Assembly: GCF_029626225.1 (NCBI RefSeq)
Contig: NZ_JARUBP010000001.1
Span: forward strand, 7,750,001 to 7,814,000
Direction of reading: 5' to 3'
DNA: 64,000 nt
Origin: Asanoa sp. WMMD1127
GTDB lineage: Bacteria > Actinomycetota > Actinomycetes > Mycobacteriales > Micromonosporaceae
Position 1 is the stretch's first letter, and each line of letters opens with the position of its first letter. Positions 36,175 to 44,320 of the stretch are shown piece by piece. A program made the translations under genes and the position numbers. The notes below the pieces were generated by a model. It was not told the origin of the DNA. It ran no database searches and saw only the letters and a list, made by a program, of their open reading frames with translations.

Positions 36175-38024
36175 AGCCCACCCGCCGCCTGTTCGCGCAG
36201 GGCCCGGGCGTGCTGCTCGAGGGAGAACAGCTCGCCGGCCAGCGCGAGATATTGGTCCTTGCTGGTCACCGGGTTGATCCGCTGCACCTTGGACTTGAGC
36301 TCGCGGATCCGGGCGTCGGTGGCGCCCCACTGCAGCCGGGCCAGCAGCACGGAGACGTAGTGCGGGTCCGGGTCGGTGTCGCGCAGCATCGGCTCGACGG
36401 CGAGCTCGCCGATCAGCGCCTTGCCGGTCAGGTCACCGCAGGCGTCGCGGACCCGCTCGATCCAGACCACGCCGCTCGTGCCGCTGACCGCGCCGCCGGC
36501 CTCGGCGATCGCGGCCCGCACGGTGCGCAGCTCCACCGTCGAGTAGGCCTCTTCGCCGATCGCGTCGAACATCGGCCCGGCCAGCACCGGCACCTGGATC
36601 GCCAGCTTCAGCGCCTCGCGCTCGACCCGGGCCTGCGGGGTGTCGGCGCGCACGGCCGCGTCGTTGGCGGCGGCGGTCGCGGTGGCGGCCGGAGCGCCGG
36701 CGCTGGCCACGGCCCGCTGCACCGGCTCGATCTCCATGCCGAGGTCGCCGGCGAGCTTCCGCACGTACTCCGGGCGCTTCTCGCGGTCCTTGATCTTGGC
36801 GACCAGCGGCGCCGCCCGGCGCATCGCCTCGACCCGGCCGTCGACGGTGTCGAGGTCGTATTTCTGGAGGATCTGCCGTAGGGCGAAGTCGACCATCGGC
36901 TCCCGCCGCGCGACCAGGTCACGGACGGCGAGGTCGCCCTTGGCCAGGCGCAGCTCGCACGGGTCCATGTTGTCGGGGCTGACGGCGATGAACGTGCGCC
37001 CGACGAAGCGCTGGTCCTCGTCGAACGCCCGCAGGGCCGCCTTCTGCCCCGCGGCGTCGCCGTCGAAGGTGAAGATGATCTCCCCGGCGAAGGCGTCGGT
37101 GTCCATCAGCAGCCGGCGCAGCACGCTGATGTGGTCGCCGCCGAACGCGGTGCCGCAGGTGGCGACCGCGGTCTTGACGCCGGCGAGGTGGCAGGCCATC
37201 ACGTCGGTGTAGCCCTCGACGATCACCGCGCGCCCCTGCCTGGCGATCTCCCGCTTGGCGTGCTCGATGCCGTAGAGGACGTGGGACTTCTTGTAGAGCG
37301 GCGTTTCGGGGGTGTTGAGGTATTTCGGGCCGTCGTCGTCGTCGAACAGCTTGCGCGCGCCGAAGCCGATGATGTCGCCGGACAGCTCCCGGATCGGCCA
37401 GACCAGCCGGCGCCGGAAGCGGTCGATCAGCGAGCCGGAGCGGGCCTCGCGGGCCAGGCCGGCGGTGATCAGCTCGGGGGCGGTGAAGCCCTTCTGGCGC
37501 AGGTGGCGGGTCAGCGGGTCCCAGCCCTCGGGGGCGAAACCGCAGCCGAAGTCCTGCGCGGCGGCGCGGTTGAAGCCGCGTTGGGCCAGGAACTCGCGGG
37601 CCAACCGGGCGCCCGGGCTGGCCAGCTGCCCGGCGTAGAACTCGGCGGCGGCGGCGTGCGCGGCGACCAGCCGCTGCTTCTGCCCCTGCTGCTGGGCGCG
37701 CATCGGGGCGGGACCGCCCTCGACGTAGCGCAGCTGGATGCCGGCGCGCGCGGCCAACCGCTCGACCGACTCGACGAACGTGAGGTGGTCGACGTCCATC
37801 AGGAAGGAGATCGCGTCGCCGCCCTTGCCGCAGCCGTGGCAGAAGAAAACGTTGCGGCCCGGAGCGACGGTGAACGAAGGGGTCTTCTCGTCATGGAACG
37901 GGCACAGGCCTTTGAGGTTGCCGCCACCCGCGCTCTTGAGCGTCACGTGCTCCGAGATGACGTCGGCGATCGCGGTCCGCTCGCGAACCAGCGCGATGTC
38001 CTCCTCGCGGATCCGGCCTGCCAT
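36171..38024 (-). CDS. dnaG: DNA primase
   Basis: 617 residues, normal length. N-terminal zinc-binding domain (CPFHDEKTPSF, then FFCHGCGKGGD; ~Cys41-Cys65), RNA-polymerase core with TOPRIM motifs VIVEGYTDVMAC and FTFDGDAAGQKAA, and a C-terminal helicase-binding region (~450-617). It makes RNA primers on the lagging strand with the DnaB helicase. A GAGGGGAG stretch precedes the ATG. The only housekeeping replication gene in the window. Confidence 0.97.
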   Translation of the reverse strand: MAGRIREEDIALVRERTAIADVISEHVTLKSAGGGNLKGLCPFHDEKTPSFTVAPGRNVFFCHGCGKGGDAISFLMDVDHLTFVESVERLAARAGIQLRYVEGGPAPMRAQQQGQKQRLVAAHAAAAEFYAGQLASPGARLAREFLAQRGFNRAAAQDFGCGFAPEGWDPLTRHLRQKGFTAPELITAGLAREARSGSLIDRFRRRLVWPIRELSGDIIGFGARKLFDDDDGPKYLNTPETPLYKKSHVLYGIEHAKREIARQGRAVIVEGYTDVMACHLAGVKTAVATCGTAFGGDHISVLRRLLMDTDAFAGEIIFTFDGDAAGQKAALRAFDEDQRFVGRTFIAVSPDNMDPCELRLAKGDLAVRDLVARREPMVDFALRQILQKYDLDTVDGRVEAMRRAAPLVAKIKDREKRPEYVRKLAGDLGMEIEPVQRAVASAGAPAATATAAANDAAVRADTPQARVEREALKLAIQVPVLAGPMFDAIGEEAYSTVELRTVRAAIAEAGGAVSGTSGVVWIERVRDACGDLTGKALIGELAVEPMLRDTDPDPHYVSVLLARLQWGATDARIRELKSKVQRINPVTSKDQYLALAGELFSLEQHARALREQAAGGL

Positions 38025-38416
38025 GCGCTCCCCTCACCCTGTCCTCCTCCATCCTGCACTGCCGTGCGGATCTTGGTGGGGGTGGGTCTGCGCCGATGGC
38101 CACTGTCCCGAGCAGGGGGCGTGACCGTCGGGGGGTCGGTCACGTCCCCTGTGTCTCCCACCACCGCAGCCCCTTGGCGGTACGCCGGCGAGGACTTCCA
38201 CCTCGGTTGAGATGAGCCTGCCGCCGAAAAGCCACCCGGACATCCGCCAGGTGGCGCATGTATGGAAGGCCAATTGCATACGTACGCCATCTCGGGTGGT
38301 GAGCGGGTGCGTCAATGTCCGTGCGCTGGCCGTTATCTCCGCCACCCGCTCCGACGAAGCTCTTTGGTGAGCGCTGGGACCGCCGGCGCCGGAAACGGCG
38401 GAGAAGGTGTCTTACC
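38025..38416. other. Intergenic region between dnaG and small hypothetical genes
   Basis: 392 bp without a convincing gene. It carries a 22-bp palindrome (38240-38261) resembling two more at 42733 and 43235, and probably divergent promoters for dnaG and the gene at 38417. Confidence 0.55.
38240..38261. promoter_or_regulatory. Palindrome, candidate operator (site A)
   Basis: Arms ACATCCGCCA and TGGCGCATGT around GG; 9 of 10 positions pair. After it comes TATGGAAG, as at site C (43235-43256). Confidence 0.5.
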
Positions 38417-38671
38417 TTGAGCATCCTTGGTCGTGGTGACGAACATCTGCACTACAGCGATCATTCGCATCGATGGGTCGCCCCACCACACATCGAGCAG
38501 AGCGTCTGGGAGGCGAGCCTCCGCGCCCACCTGGGCCGCCACCTGCTCACCATGGGCGGTCGCGACGAGGTCGACCAGATCGACCTGCCGCGCGCCTACA
38601 TCCCGCGACAGCGAGGCGCCTCCAAGCCGACCCCCGAGGCGCGGGTCACCAGGTCATGCCGCGCCGGCTGA
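38417..38671 (+). CDS. Hypothetical 84-residue protein
   Basis: Recognised from its strongly GC-biased third positions; no known motif. His-, Arg- and Trp-containing (DEHLHYSDHSHRWVAPP), then an amphipathic helix (SVWEASLRAHLGRHLLTMGG) and a basic tail. Start TTG 38417 with AAGG 9 nt upstream; an ATG at 38315 in the same frame is possible, but the added sequence is Arg-rich and looks non-coding. Overlaps the next small gene by 16 bp; both precede a hairpin terminator at 38917-38953. Confidence 0.5.
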   Translation: MSILGRGDEHLHYSDHSHRWVAPPHIEQSVWEASLRAHLGRHLLTMGGRDEVDQIDLPRAYIPRQRGASKPTPEARVTRSCRAG

Positions 38672-38886
38672 CTCTGGGTCGCGGGTACGGATCGGTGCCG
38701 GTCGGGCGATGGCTCGGCCGGCGCCGCTCCACCACAGCGGGTCGCGCGTGCCGACGCTGTGGCTGCGGGGCCAGCCCACCCCGCCTGGGCGCCTACCGCA
38801 CCCGCCGCCGCTTCGGTGGCTGGATCTGCACCTGCCGACCCGGCCGCCCGGGCATTCCGGGGCAGCGGGGTGCGCCGCCGCTGTAA
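38656..38886 (+). CDS. Hypothetical 76-residue Cys/Arg/Gly-rich protein
   Basis: Basic small protein with CRRCGCG and ICTCRPG pairs that could bind zinc, and good third-position bias. Starts at ATG 38656 inside the end of the previous gene (16-bp overlap). No family recognised. Composition is high in Arg/Gly, so chance cannot be fully excluded. Confidence 0.4.
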   Translation: MPRRLTLGRGYGSVPVGRWLGRRRSTTAGRACRRCGCGASPPRLGAYRTRRRFGGWICTCRPGRPGIPGQRGAPPL

Positions 38887-38916
38887 GAGCCGCACCAACT
38901 CCACGGACATGGAACT

Positions 38917-38953
38917 GACGCCACATCGGGCCGCCTCCACCCGGTGTGGCGTC
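38917..38953. terminator. Bidirectional hairpin terminator
   Basis: 9-bp perfect stem GACGCCACA / TGTGGCGTC, with an inner CGGG/CCCG pairing, between the plus-strand small genes and the converging acetyltransferase gene. Confidence 0.65.
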
Positions 38954-38965
38954 TCCATGAGCGGC

Positions 38966-39622
38966 TCAGGACGGGTACGTGTTCCCCGGCGTCGTCGCGA
39001 TCACGACCTGCGCCACCGGTTGCCACCCGAGGCTCGCATACAACCACTGGCCTTCTTCGCTCGCTATGAGGACGCCACGGTCGGCGCCCTGCTCCACCGC
39101 CGAAGCGGCCAGTGCGCCCATGACCACGCTGGCCAGCCCCTTGCGGCGATGCGCCGGGGCGGTCTCGATCCGGTCCGCGATCGCGTCCCTGCCGGCCAGT
39201 CCCATCGTCCCGCGCGCGGCGACCTGCCCCGACTCGTCCCGGACCGTCGCCGTGACCACCCGGTCGTCGACGTCGACCGCGAGTCGGTAAGGCGCCGGCA
39301 CGGACGGCGGACGCCCGTCCAGGTCGGCCGTCATCAGCTGCTCCGAGCTCTTGAGCACGACCAGACCGGCCGCTTCCACCGCCGCGACCACCGCGGCCGG
39401 GTCGGTGGTCGCCACCGTCAGCCAGGTGACCGCGTCCTCGCCCACGACGAGGTCCGCCAGCCGCGGGAGCAAGGCCGGATCGAGCGCGACGTACTCCACG
39501 TCGCGGCCGGGCTGCATGCACCGCACCCGCAACCCGCCGTCTACCTCTTCCGCGGCGGGCAGCGCGCGGGCCACTCTCCAGCCCCGCAGCCAGCGGATGA
39601 CGAGATCTCGAAGGTCAGGCAC
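38966..39622 (-). CDS. GNAT-family N-acetyltransferase
   Basis: 218 residues. Acetyl-CoA motif A is RIETAPAHRRKGLASVVMGAL (~158-178), preceded by the beta-strand core and followed by GVLIASEEGQWLYASLGWQPV, the usual motif B with Tyr and LGF/W. The N-terminal ~100 residues are an extra, degenerate half, as in tandem-GNAT proteins. GTG start at 39622. Substrate unknown. Confidence 0.87.
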   Translation of the reverse strand: MPDLRDLVIRWLRGWRVARALPAAEEVDGGLRVRCMQPGRDVEYVALDPALLPRLADLVVGEDAVTWLTVATTDPAAVVAAVEAAGLVVLKSSEQLMTADLDGRPPSVPAPYRLAVDVDDRVVTATVRDESGQVAARGTMGLAGRDAIADRIETAPAHRRKGLASVVMGALAASAVEQGADRGVLIASEEGQWLYASLGWQPVAQVVIATTPGNTYPS

Positions 39623-39740
39623 CCGCCCAGTAGATCATCCGGCTGGCAGCGCAGGGCGGTCAGCAGGGCGGACGGGCGGTCTCGTCAGGACCGGCGACGG
39701 CGAGGCGGGCGCGCCCGCGGACGGAGCCGACGGACCGGGC

Positions 39741-42569
39741 TCAGCTGACGACGTGGTTGAGCTCGCGCTGGCTGGCCTCGCGGGCGATGTCGATGCGCGA
39801 CTGCAGCTCGAGCTTGGCGAGGATGTGCGAGACGTGCGTCTGCACCGTGCGCCGCGACAGGTAGAGCTGCGTCGCGATCTGCGGGTTGGACATGCCCTGG
39901 GCGACCATGCCGGCTACCCGGACCTCGGTCGGAGTGAGGGCTTCCCAGCCGCGTCGAGCCTGGCGGTGGCGGACGCGCGGGCCGCGGCGGATGCCGTAGG
40001 AACGGAAGGTCGCCTGGGTGCGGGCCAGGTCCCATTCGGCGCCGAGCTTGGCGTAGAGGGTGTAGGCGTCCGTGAAGAGGTTGCGCGCCTCGGCCATCTC
40101 GCCGCGTTCGGCCAGGGCCAGCGCGGCCGCTTCGAGGGCCTGCGCGCGTGGCAGCGGGCGGCCGGCGGCGCGGTAGCCGTTCGCGGCCTCGAGGAGGCCG
40201 GCCGGGTCGTTGGTCACCAGGCTCTGACAGTGCAGCATGACCGCGCGCCGGTGTGGGGCCAGGGAGTCTTCGCCCAGGGCGACCGCTCGGCGGACGACCG
40301 AGTGCGCGGTGGTCTTGTCACCGATGAGGATGGCCAGCCGGACCGCGTCGGCCAGCAGCTCGACCGTCTCCTCTTCGTTGTGGTCCTCGGTGACGCCGCC
40401 CATCAACACCTCGAGGGCTGCCCGCGGGTCTTCCGCGCGCTCCATCTGCAGGCTCTTGGCCATGGCGAACCCGCGGAAGATCCGGCCGCCGAGCTGCTCG
40501 ATGAACTGGTCGGCGGCGGCCAGGTGGCGTTCGCTGTCGGGGTCGTTGCGGTGCAGCTGGATCGTCGCGGCCAAGCCGTGCTGGGCGCAGCCCACCATGG
40601 GGTTCTTCCACGCCGCCAGCGCCAGATCGATCTCGACCAGGGCGTCGTCCCACTTGCCGACGTCGAACAGCAACTCGCCGAGGGCGCTCTGGGCCTGCGC
40701 CAGGCGCACCACATTGCCGACGCGGTCGGCGGAGCGGCGGACGTTTTCAGCGACCCGGATGGCCTCGTCGTAACGGTCCAGGACGCCGAGCGCCACCGCT
40801 TGGTTGATCTGCAGGATGAGCCGCAGGTCGGCCAGCGCCGGGTCGCCCTCGGCGACCGCCAGGGCGCGTTCGTAGAGCGGCAGCGCCTGCCGGGACTCGC
40901 CCCGCATGCCGTGCAGGATCGTCTGGATGAACAGCGCCCAGCCCATGCCCCACCGGTCGCCGACCTCGGTCGCGGTGTCGAGCGCCTCGGCCGCGACCCG
41001 TGCGGCGTCCTCGATCCGGCCGACGTCACGTTGGGCGCGGGCGATGAGGACCAGCAGGCGGGCGCGGTGGTGACCGCCTATGCCGGGCGAGGCGAGGGCC
41101 TCGCGCAACGACTGGATCGATTCCTGGCTGTTGCCGGAGAGCGCGTGGCACTGCGTCATCGTCCAGTGCAGATCGACCAGGAGGTCGGGTCGGCGGACGT
41201 GCACCAGCGCGGCCGTGGCCACCTCGACCGCCTCGCGCGCGGCGCCGTCGCGATAGAGGGCGTCGGCGAGGCGGCAGGCCAACACGTCGTGGGTGGCGGC
41301 GCCGGGCCGGGTGCCGCTCAGAGCCCAACGCAGCATGGGGATCGCCACCTTCGGCGCCTGCCCGACCAGCTGCGGCGCGTTGTCGGCCAGCCAGCCGATC
41401 ACCCAGGCGTCGACGGCATCGCCGCGGACGTCGGTTTCGACGGCGGGACGCAGTTGGCGCGCGACCCGCTCGGCGGTGGCGCCGTCGTCGGCGAGCGCCC
41501 GCGCTGCGTCGCGGTGCCAGGCGGCGCGGACTCCGACCGGCATGCCGTCGTAAAGGCAGTCGCGGATCAGCGGGTGACGGAAGGCGATCTCCGTGCCGTT
41601 CTCCACCAGGACGCCGGCGAGAATCGCCTCGTCGAGGATCGGCATCAGCTCGGGCACTCGGCGGGTGGAGACGACGGACAGCTCGCGCACGGAGAACTCG
41701 ATGCCGAGCAGGGCGCCGACCCGCAGCACGTCGCGGGTGGCGGGCGAGAGGAACTCGAGGCGGTCGGCGATGGCGCCGGCCAGCGAGCGTGGTGTCGTGG
41801 CGTCGACGGCGTCGACCTCGTCGCCCGTGCGGATCAGTGTCTCGGCGCGGATCAGAACGTCGACGAGCTCGGTCAGGTAGAGGGGGTTCCCGCCGGCGCC
41901 GGCGGCCAGCTCCAGCAACCGCGGACCGGGCGACCCACCCACCAGATGCTGGACGAACTCGGCGACGTCGGCTTCCTCCAGATTGGACATTCGCAGGACG
42001 GAAGGCTCGATCGCCCGGCGGAGGGCGACGACGTCGTCGCGCCGCGGCACCGTCCGGGTGAGGCCGACGACCATGAGCGGCAGTTGCTCGACGGCGCGGA
42101 CCAGCCTGCCCAGCGTCAGGACGGTGGCCGGGTCGGCCCACTGAAGGTCGTCGACCACCAGCATGGTGGGGGCGGCGGCACAGAGATTGTCGATCAGCGC
42201 GAGGGTCTGCTCGGCCGCGGCGGGAATGACGTCCATCCGGTTGCCGATGCCGGGATCGGCCCGCAGCAGGTCGGCGATCCGGTCATGGTCTTCGCGAGGC
42301 ACCCCGGCCTGGCCGTCGAGCGCTTCCATCAACGGAAGTAGCGGAAATGCCTGACTCAGTTCGTCGCATCCGCCCCAGATGACCCGGATGCCGGCCGAAC
42401 GGGCGTCGACGGTGGCCGCACGGACCAGAGACGTCTTGCCGATGCCGGGCTCACCCTCGACCAGCACCGCGCCGCCCCGGCCGGCACGCAGATCGCTGAC
42501 CGCGGCCCGGAGGACGTCGAGCTGGCGTTGACGGCCGACGGGAACCGCGGGAATCGGTGTTTCGGTCAC
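39741..42569 (-). CDS. LuxR-family LAL regulator (AAA ATPase + LuxR HTH)
   Basis: 942 residues. N-terminal P-loop ATPase: Walker A GEPGIGKTS (~residue 35), Walker B MLVVDDLQWAD; a long TPR-like helical middle; C-terminal LuxR HTH (LTPTEVRVAGMVAQGMSNPQ, then YLSRRTVQTHVSHILAKL). Such large ATP-binding regulators activate catabolic or secondary-metabolite genes in actinomycetes. GTG 42569 is chosen since GGGGAGGGAG lies 7 nt before it; the frame extends 15 codons further without such a site. Divergent from the secreted-peptide gene at 42865; palindrome site B lies between them. Confidence 0.92.
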   Translation of the reverse strand: MTETPIPAVPVGRQRQLDVLRAAVSDLRAGRGGAVLVEGEPGIGKTSLVRAATVDARSAGIRVIWGGCDELSQAFPLLPLMEALDGQAGVPREDHDRIADLLRADPGIGNRMDVIPAAAEQTLALIDNLCAAAPTMLVVDDLQWADPATVLTLGRLVRAVEQLPLMVVGLTRTVPRRDDVVALRRAIEPSVLRMSNLEEADVAEFVQHLVGGSPGPRLLELAAGAGGNPLYLTELVDVLIRAETLIRTGDEVDAVDATTPRSLAGAIADRLEFLSPATRDVLRVGALLGIEFSVRELSVVSTRRVPELMPILDEAILAGVLVENGTEIAFRHPLIRDCLYDGMPVGVRAAWHRDAARALADDGATAERVARQLRPAVETDVRGDAVDAWVIGWLADNAPQLVGQAPKVAIPMLRWALSGTRPGAATHDVLACRLADALYRDGAAREAVEVATAALVHVRRPDLLVDLHWTMTQCHALSGNSQESIQSLREALASPGIGGHHRARLLVLIARAQRDVGRIEDAARVAAEALDTATEVGDRWGMGWALFIQTILHGMRGESRQALPLYERALAVAEGDPALADLRLILQINQAVALGVLDRYDEAIRVAENVRRSADRVGNVVRLAQAQSALGELLFDVGKWDDALVEIDLALAAWKNPMVGCAQHGLAATIQLHRNDPDSERHLAAADQFIEQLGGRIFRGFAMAKSLQMERAEDPRAALEVLMGGVTEDHNEEETVELLADAVRLAILIGDKTTAHSVVRRAVALGEDSLAPHRRAVMLHCQSLVTNDPAGLLEAANGYRAAGRPLPRAQALEAAALALAERGEMAEARNLFTDAYTLYAKLGAEWDLARTQATFRSYGIRRGPRVRHRQARRGWEALTPTEVRVAGMVAQGMSNPQIATQLYLSRRTVQTHVSHILAKLELQSRIDIAREASQRELNHVVS

Positions 42570-42732
42570 CGCACGACTCCCTCCCCGCCGCGGCTGATGC
42601 GGTTTTCGAGCCAATCGTCGGCTATCAATTAACTCAGCCGAATGTGCTTATTGCGGTCGCGTAACTTGCAGATTGCACTGCCGAGGGTGGCTCGAACTAT
42701 ATCGAAGTATGCCCAAAGTTGCATCCACGTTC

Positions 42733-42754
42733 CGATCGGCCAGGTGGCGTAGTG
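42733..42754. promoter_or_regulatory. Palindrome-like site B between LAL regulator and secreted peptide
   Basis: Core GGCCAGGTGGCG, resembling sites A and C. The sequence GGCCAGG(T/G)GGCGTA recurs as a direct repeat at 42827-42840, 25 bp before the peptide start. Confidence 0.45.
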
Positions 42755-42864
42755 CCAACTGTCCGTAGCGGTGCCGTCACCCTAAGCTTGTGTACCGATG
42801 CGCCGGGTGCTCCAATGTTTTTACCTGGCCAGGGGGCGTATTCCCAGCTCACATAGGAGCGACC

Positions 42865-43032
42865 ATGCACAGTGAGCGTAGACTCCCTGCACTCATCGTG
42901 AAAGCCTTCGCCGTGGGCGCGACGATTCTCGGCATCGCAGCGGCGACGTTCGTAGGAGTCTCATCAGCGCAAGCGGCACACTTTTCCGGCGCTAGCACCT
43001 CCCACATCAGCACGTTGTGGTACGACATGTAG
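42865..43032 (+). CDS. Small secreted peptide precursor
   Basis: 55 residues. Basic start (MHSERR), hydrophobic core (ALIVKAFAVGATILGIAAAT) and an AxA cleavage site (SSAQA-A) make a classical Sec signal peptide. The mature product would be about 18 residues (AHFSGASTSHISTLWYDM). AGGAG lies 6 nt before the ATG. It is transcribed away from the LAL regulator gene. No family recognised; no cysteines, so not a lantibiotic-like peptide. Signalling is one possibility. Confidence 0.7.
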   Translation: MHSERRLPALIVKAFAVGATILGIAAATFVGVSSAQAAHFSGASTSHISTLWYDM

Positions 43033-43110
43033 CGATCTTCATCGCGCGTTCGGCGGGGACGAGCCGCTGAGCGCGGACAAGGGCATCGGCCGGCCCACAT
43101 CTACTATGGG

Positions 43111-43171
43111 CGGCGGCAACCCTTGATCGAGTCGGCGCCTGCGGAGGCCGATCGATCTGGAGTTGCCGCCG
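43111..43171. other. Large imperfect hairpin
   Basis: Outer 10-bp stem CGGCGGCAAC / GTTGCCGCCG, a 4x4 internal loop, then an inner ~11-bp stem with one bulge (GATCGAGTCGGC / GCCGATCGATC) and a 10-nt loop. Lies ~80 bp after the peptide stop. Terminator, small RNA or protein site; undecided. Confidence 0.5.
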
Positions 43172-43234
43172 CTCACAGTTTGTGGGGGCGGCCGGTTGGC
43201 ACGGGAACTAGCCTCCGCGCAACTGGCCACTGAG

Positions 43235-43256
43235 ACATCAGCCACCTGGCGGATAT
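43235..43256. promoter_or_regulatory. Palindrome site C upstream of the AlkZ-like gene
   Basis: Core GCCACCTGGC with outer ACAT/ATAT, 16 bp before the GTG at 43272. Reverse-complement match to the core of site A (GCCAGGTGGC). Confidence 0.5.
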
Positions 43257-43271
43257 GGAAGTCTGAGGGCC

Positions 43272-44303
43272 GTGGGACGCACCCTGACCAGCGCGGAGCT
43301 CAATCGCACCCTCCTGTGGCGCCAGCTGCTGCTGGAACGCTCCCACGATCCACTCCCGACCACGCTGGAGCGGATGGCCGGTTTGCAGGCCCAGTACGCC
43401 CCCGCCATCTACATCGGGCTCTGGTCGCGGGCCGACCGCGTCGAGCGGGACACCGTCACCCGGCTGCTGCAGGATCGCGAGATCATTCAAGGCACGTTGC
43501 TGCGCTCGACGATCCATGTGGTGAGCCGCGGCGACTACTGGCCGTGGGCGCTCGCCGTCCGGGAGGACCGCCGCGTCCAGGCCCTGCGCGCCTGGCGCGG
43601 CACGCTGTCGCACGACGAGATGACCAAGGCCGCCGCCACCCTCCGGGACGCGCTCGCCGACGGGCCGCTGAAGCAGGGCGAGATCGACAAGCTGATCGGC
43701 GCCGACCGGCGGCGGGGCATCGGGCTCTGGCTCGACCTCGTGCGGCAGCCGCCCAGCGGCACCTGGGAACGCCGCCGCGCCGACCTCTACGCCCTCGCCG
43801 AGGACTGGGTCGGGCCGCCGGAGGGCACGGTCGCCGAGGGGCAGGTCCTGCTGGTCCGCCGCTACCTCACCGGGTTCGGGCCGGCCACCCGCAAGGAGAT
43901 CGCCACCTGGGCCGGCCTCCCGGTCGCGACTGTCACCGCGGTTCTCAAGGAGCTCGACACCACCACCTACCAGGCCGAGGACGGCACCGACCTCGTCGAC
44001 CTGGCCGGCGGGCCGATCGTCGACGGCGACACCGACGCCCCGCCCCGCTTCCTGCCCAACTGGGACGCCGCCCTGCTGGTCCACGCCCGACGGTCCGGCA
44101 TCCTCCCCGAGGAGTTCCGCAAGCGGATCTTCCACGTACGCGCGCCGCAGTCCTTTCCGGTGTTCCTGGTCGACGGCGCCGTGGCCGGCACGTGGAAGGC
44201 CGTCGACGGCAGGCTCGAGTACGACGAGTTCCGCATCCTGACCCGGAAAGAGCGGGAACGACTGCACGCGGAAGGCGAGCGGCTCGCGGATTTCCACTCC
44301 TAA
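43272..44303 (+). CDS. AlkZ-like DNA glycosylase (HTH_42 winged-helix family)
   Basis: 343 residues made of repeated winged-helix units. Residues ~35-41 read GLQAQYA, containing the QxQ catalytic motif of AlkZ-type glycosylases, which remove bulky alkyl or crosslink adducts from DNA. Other family blocks: RSTIHVVSRGDYWPWA and VRRYLTGFGPATRKEIATWAGLP, ending in the FLPNWDAALLVHARR region. GTG start at 43272; no ATG fits. In producers AlkZ gives self-resistance to DNA-damaging antibiotics, but AlkZ-like genes are also widespread outside clusters, and no antibiotic cluster is visible here. Confidence 0.85.
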   Translation: MGRTLTSAELNRTLLWRQLLLERSHDPLPTTLERMAGLQAQYAPAIYIGLWSRADRVERDTVTRLLQDREIIQGTLLRSTIHVVSRGDYWPWALAVREDRRVQALRAWRGTLSHDEMTKAAATLRDALADGPLKQGEIDKLIGADRRRGIGLWLDLVRQPPSGTWERRRADLYALAEDWVGPPEGTVAEGQVLLVRRYLTGFGPATRKEIATWAGLPVATVTAVLKELDTTTYQAEDGTDLVDLAGGPIVDGDTDAPPRFLPNWDAALLVHARRSGILPEEFRKRIFHVRAPQSFPVFLVDGAVAGTWKAVDGRLEYDEFRILTRKERERLHAEGERLADFHS

Positions 44304-44320
44304 GCCCTAAGGTCGTCCGG

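Noticed and set aside
42865-43032. Secreted peptide as a lantibiotic or lasso precursor
   Set aside because: No cysteine, no leader-core pattern and no modification enzymes nearby; it has a Sec signal instead.
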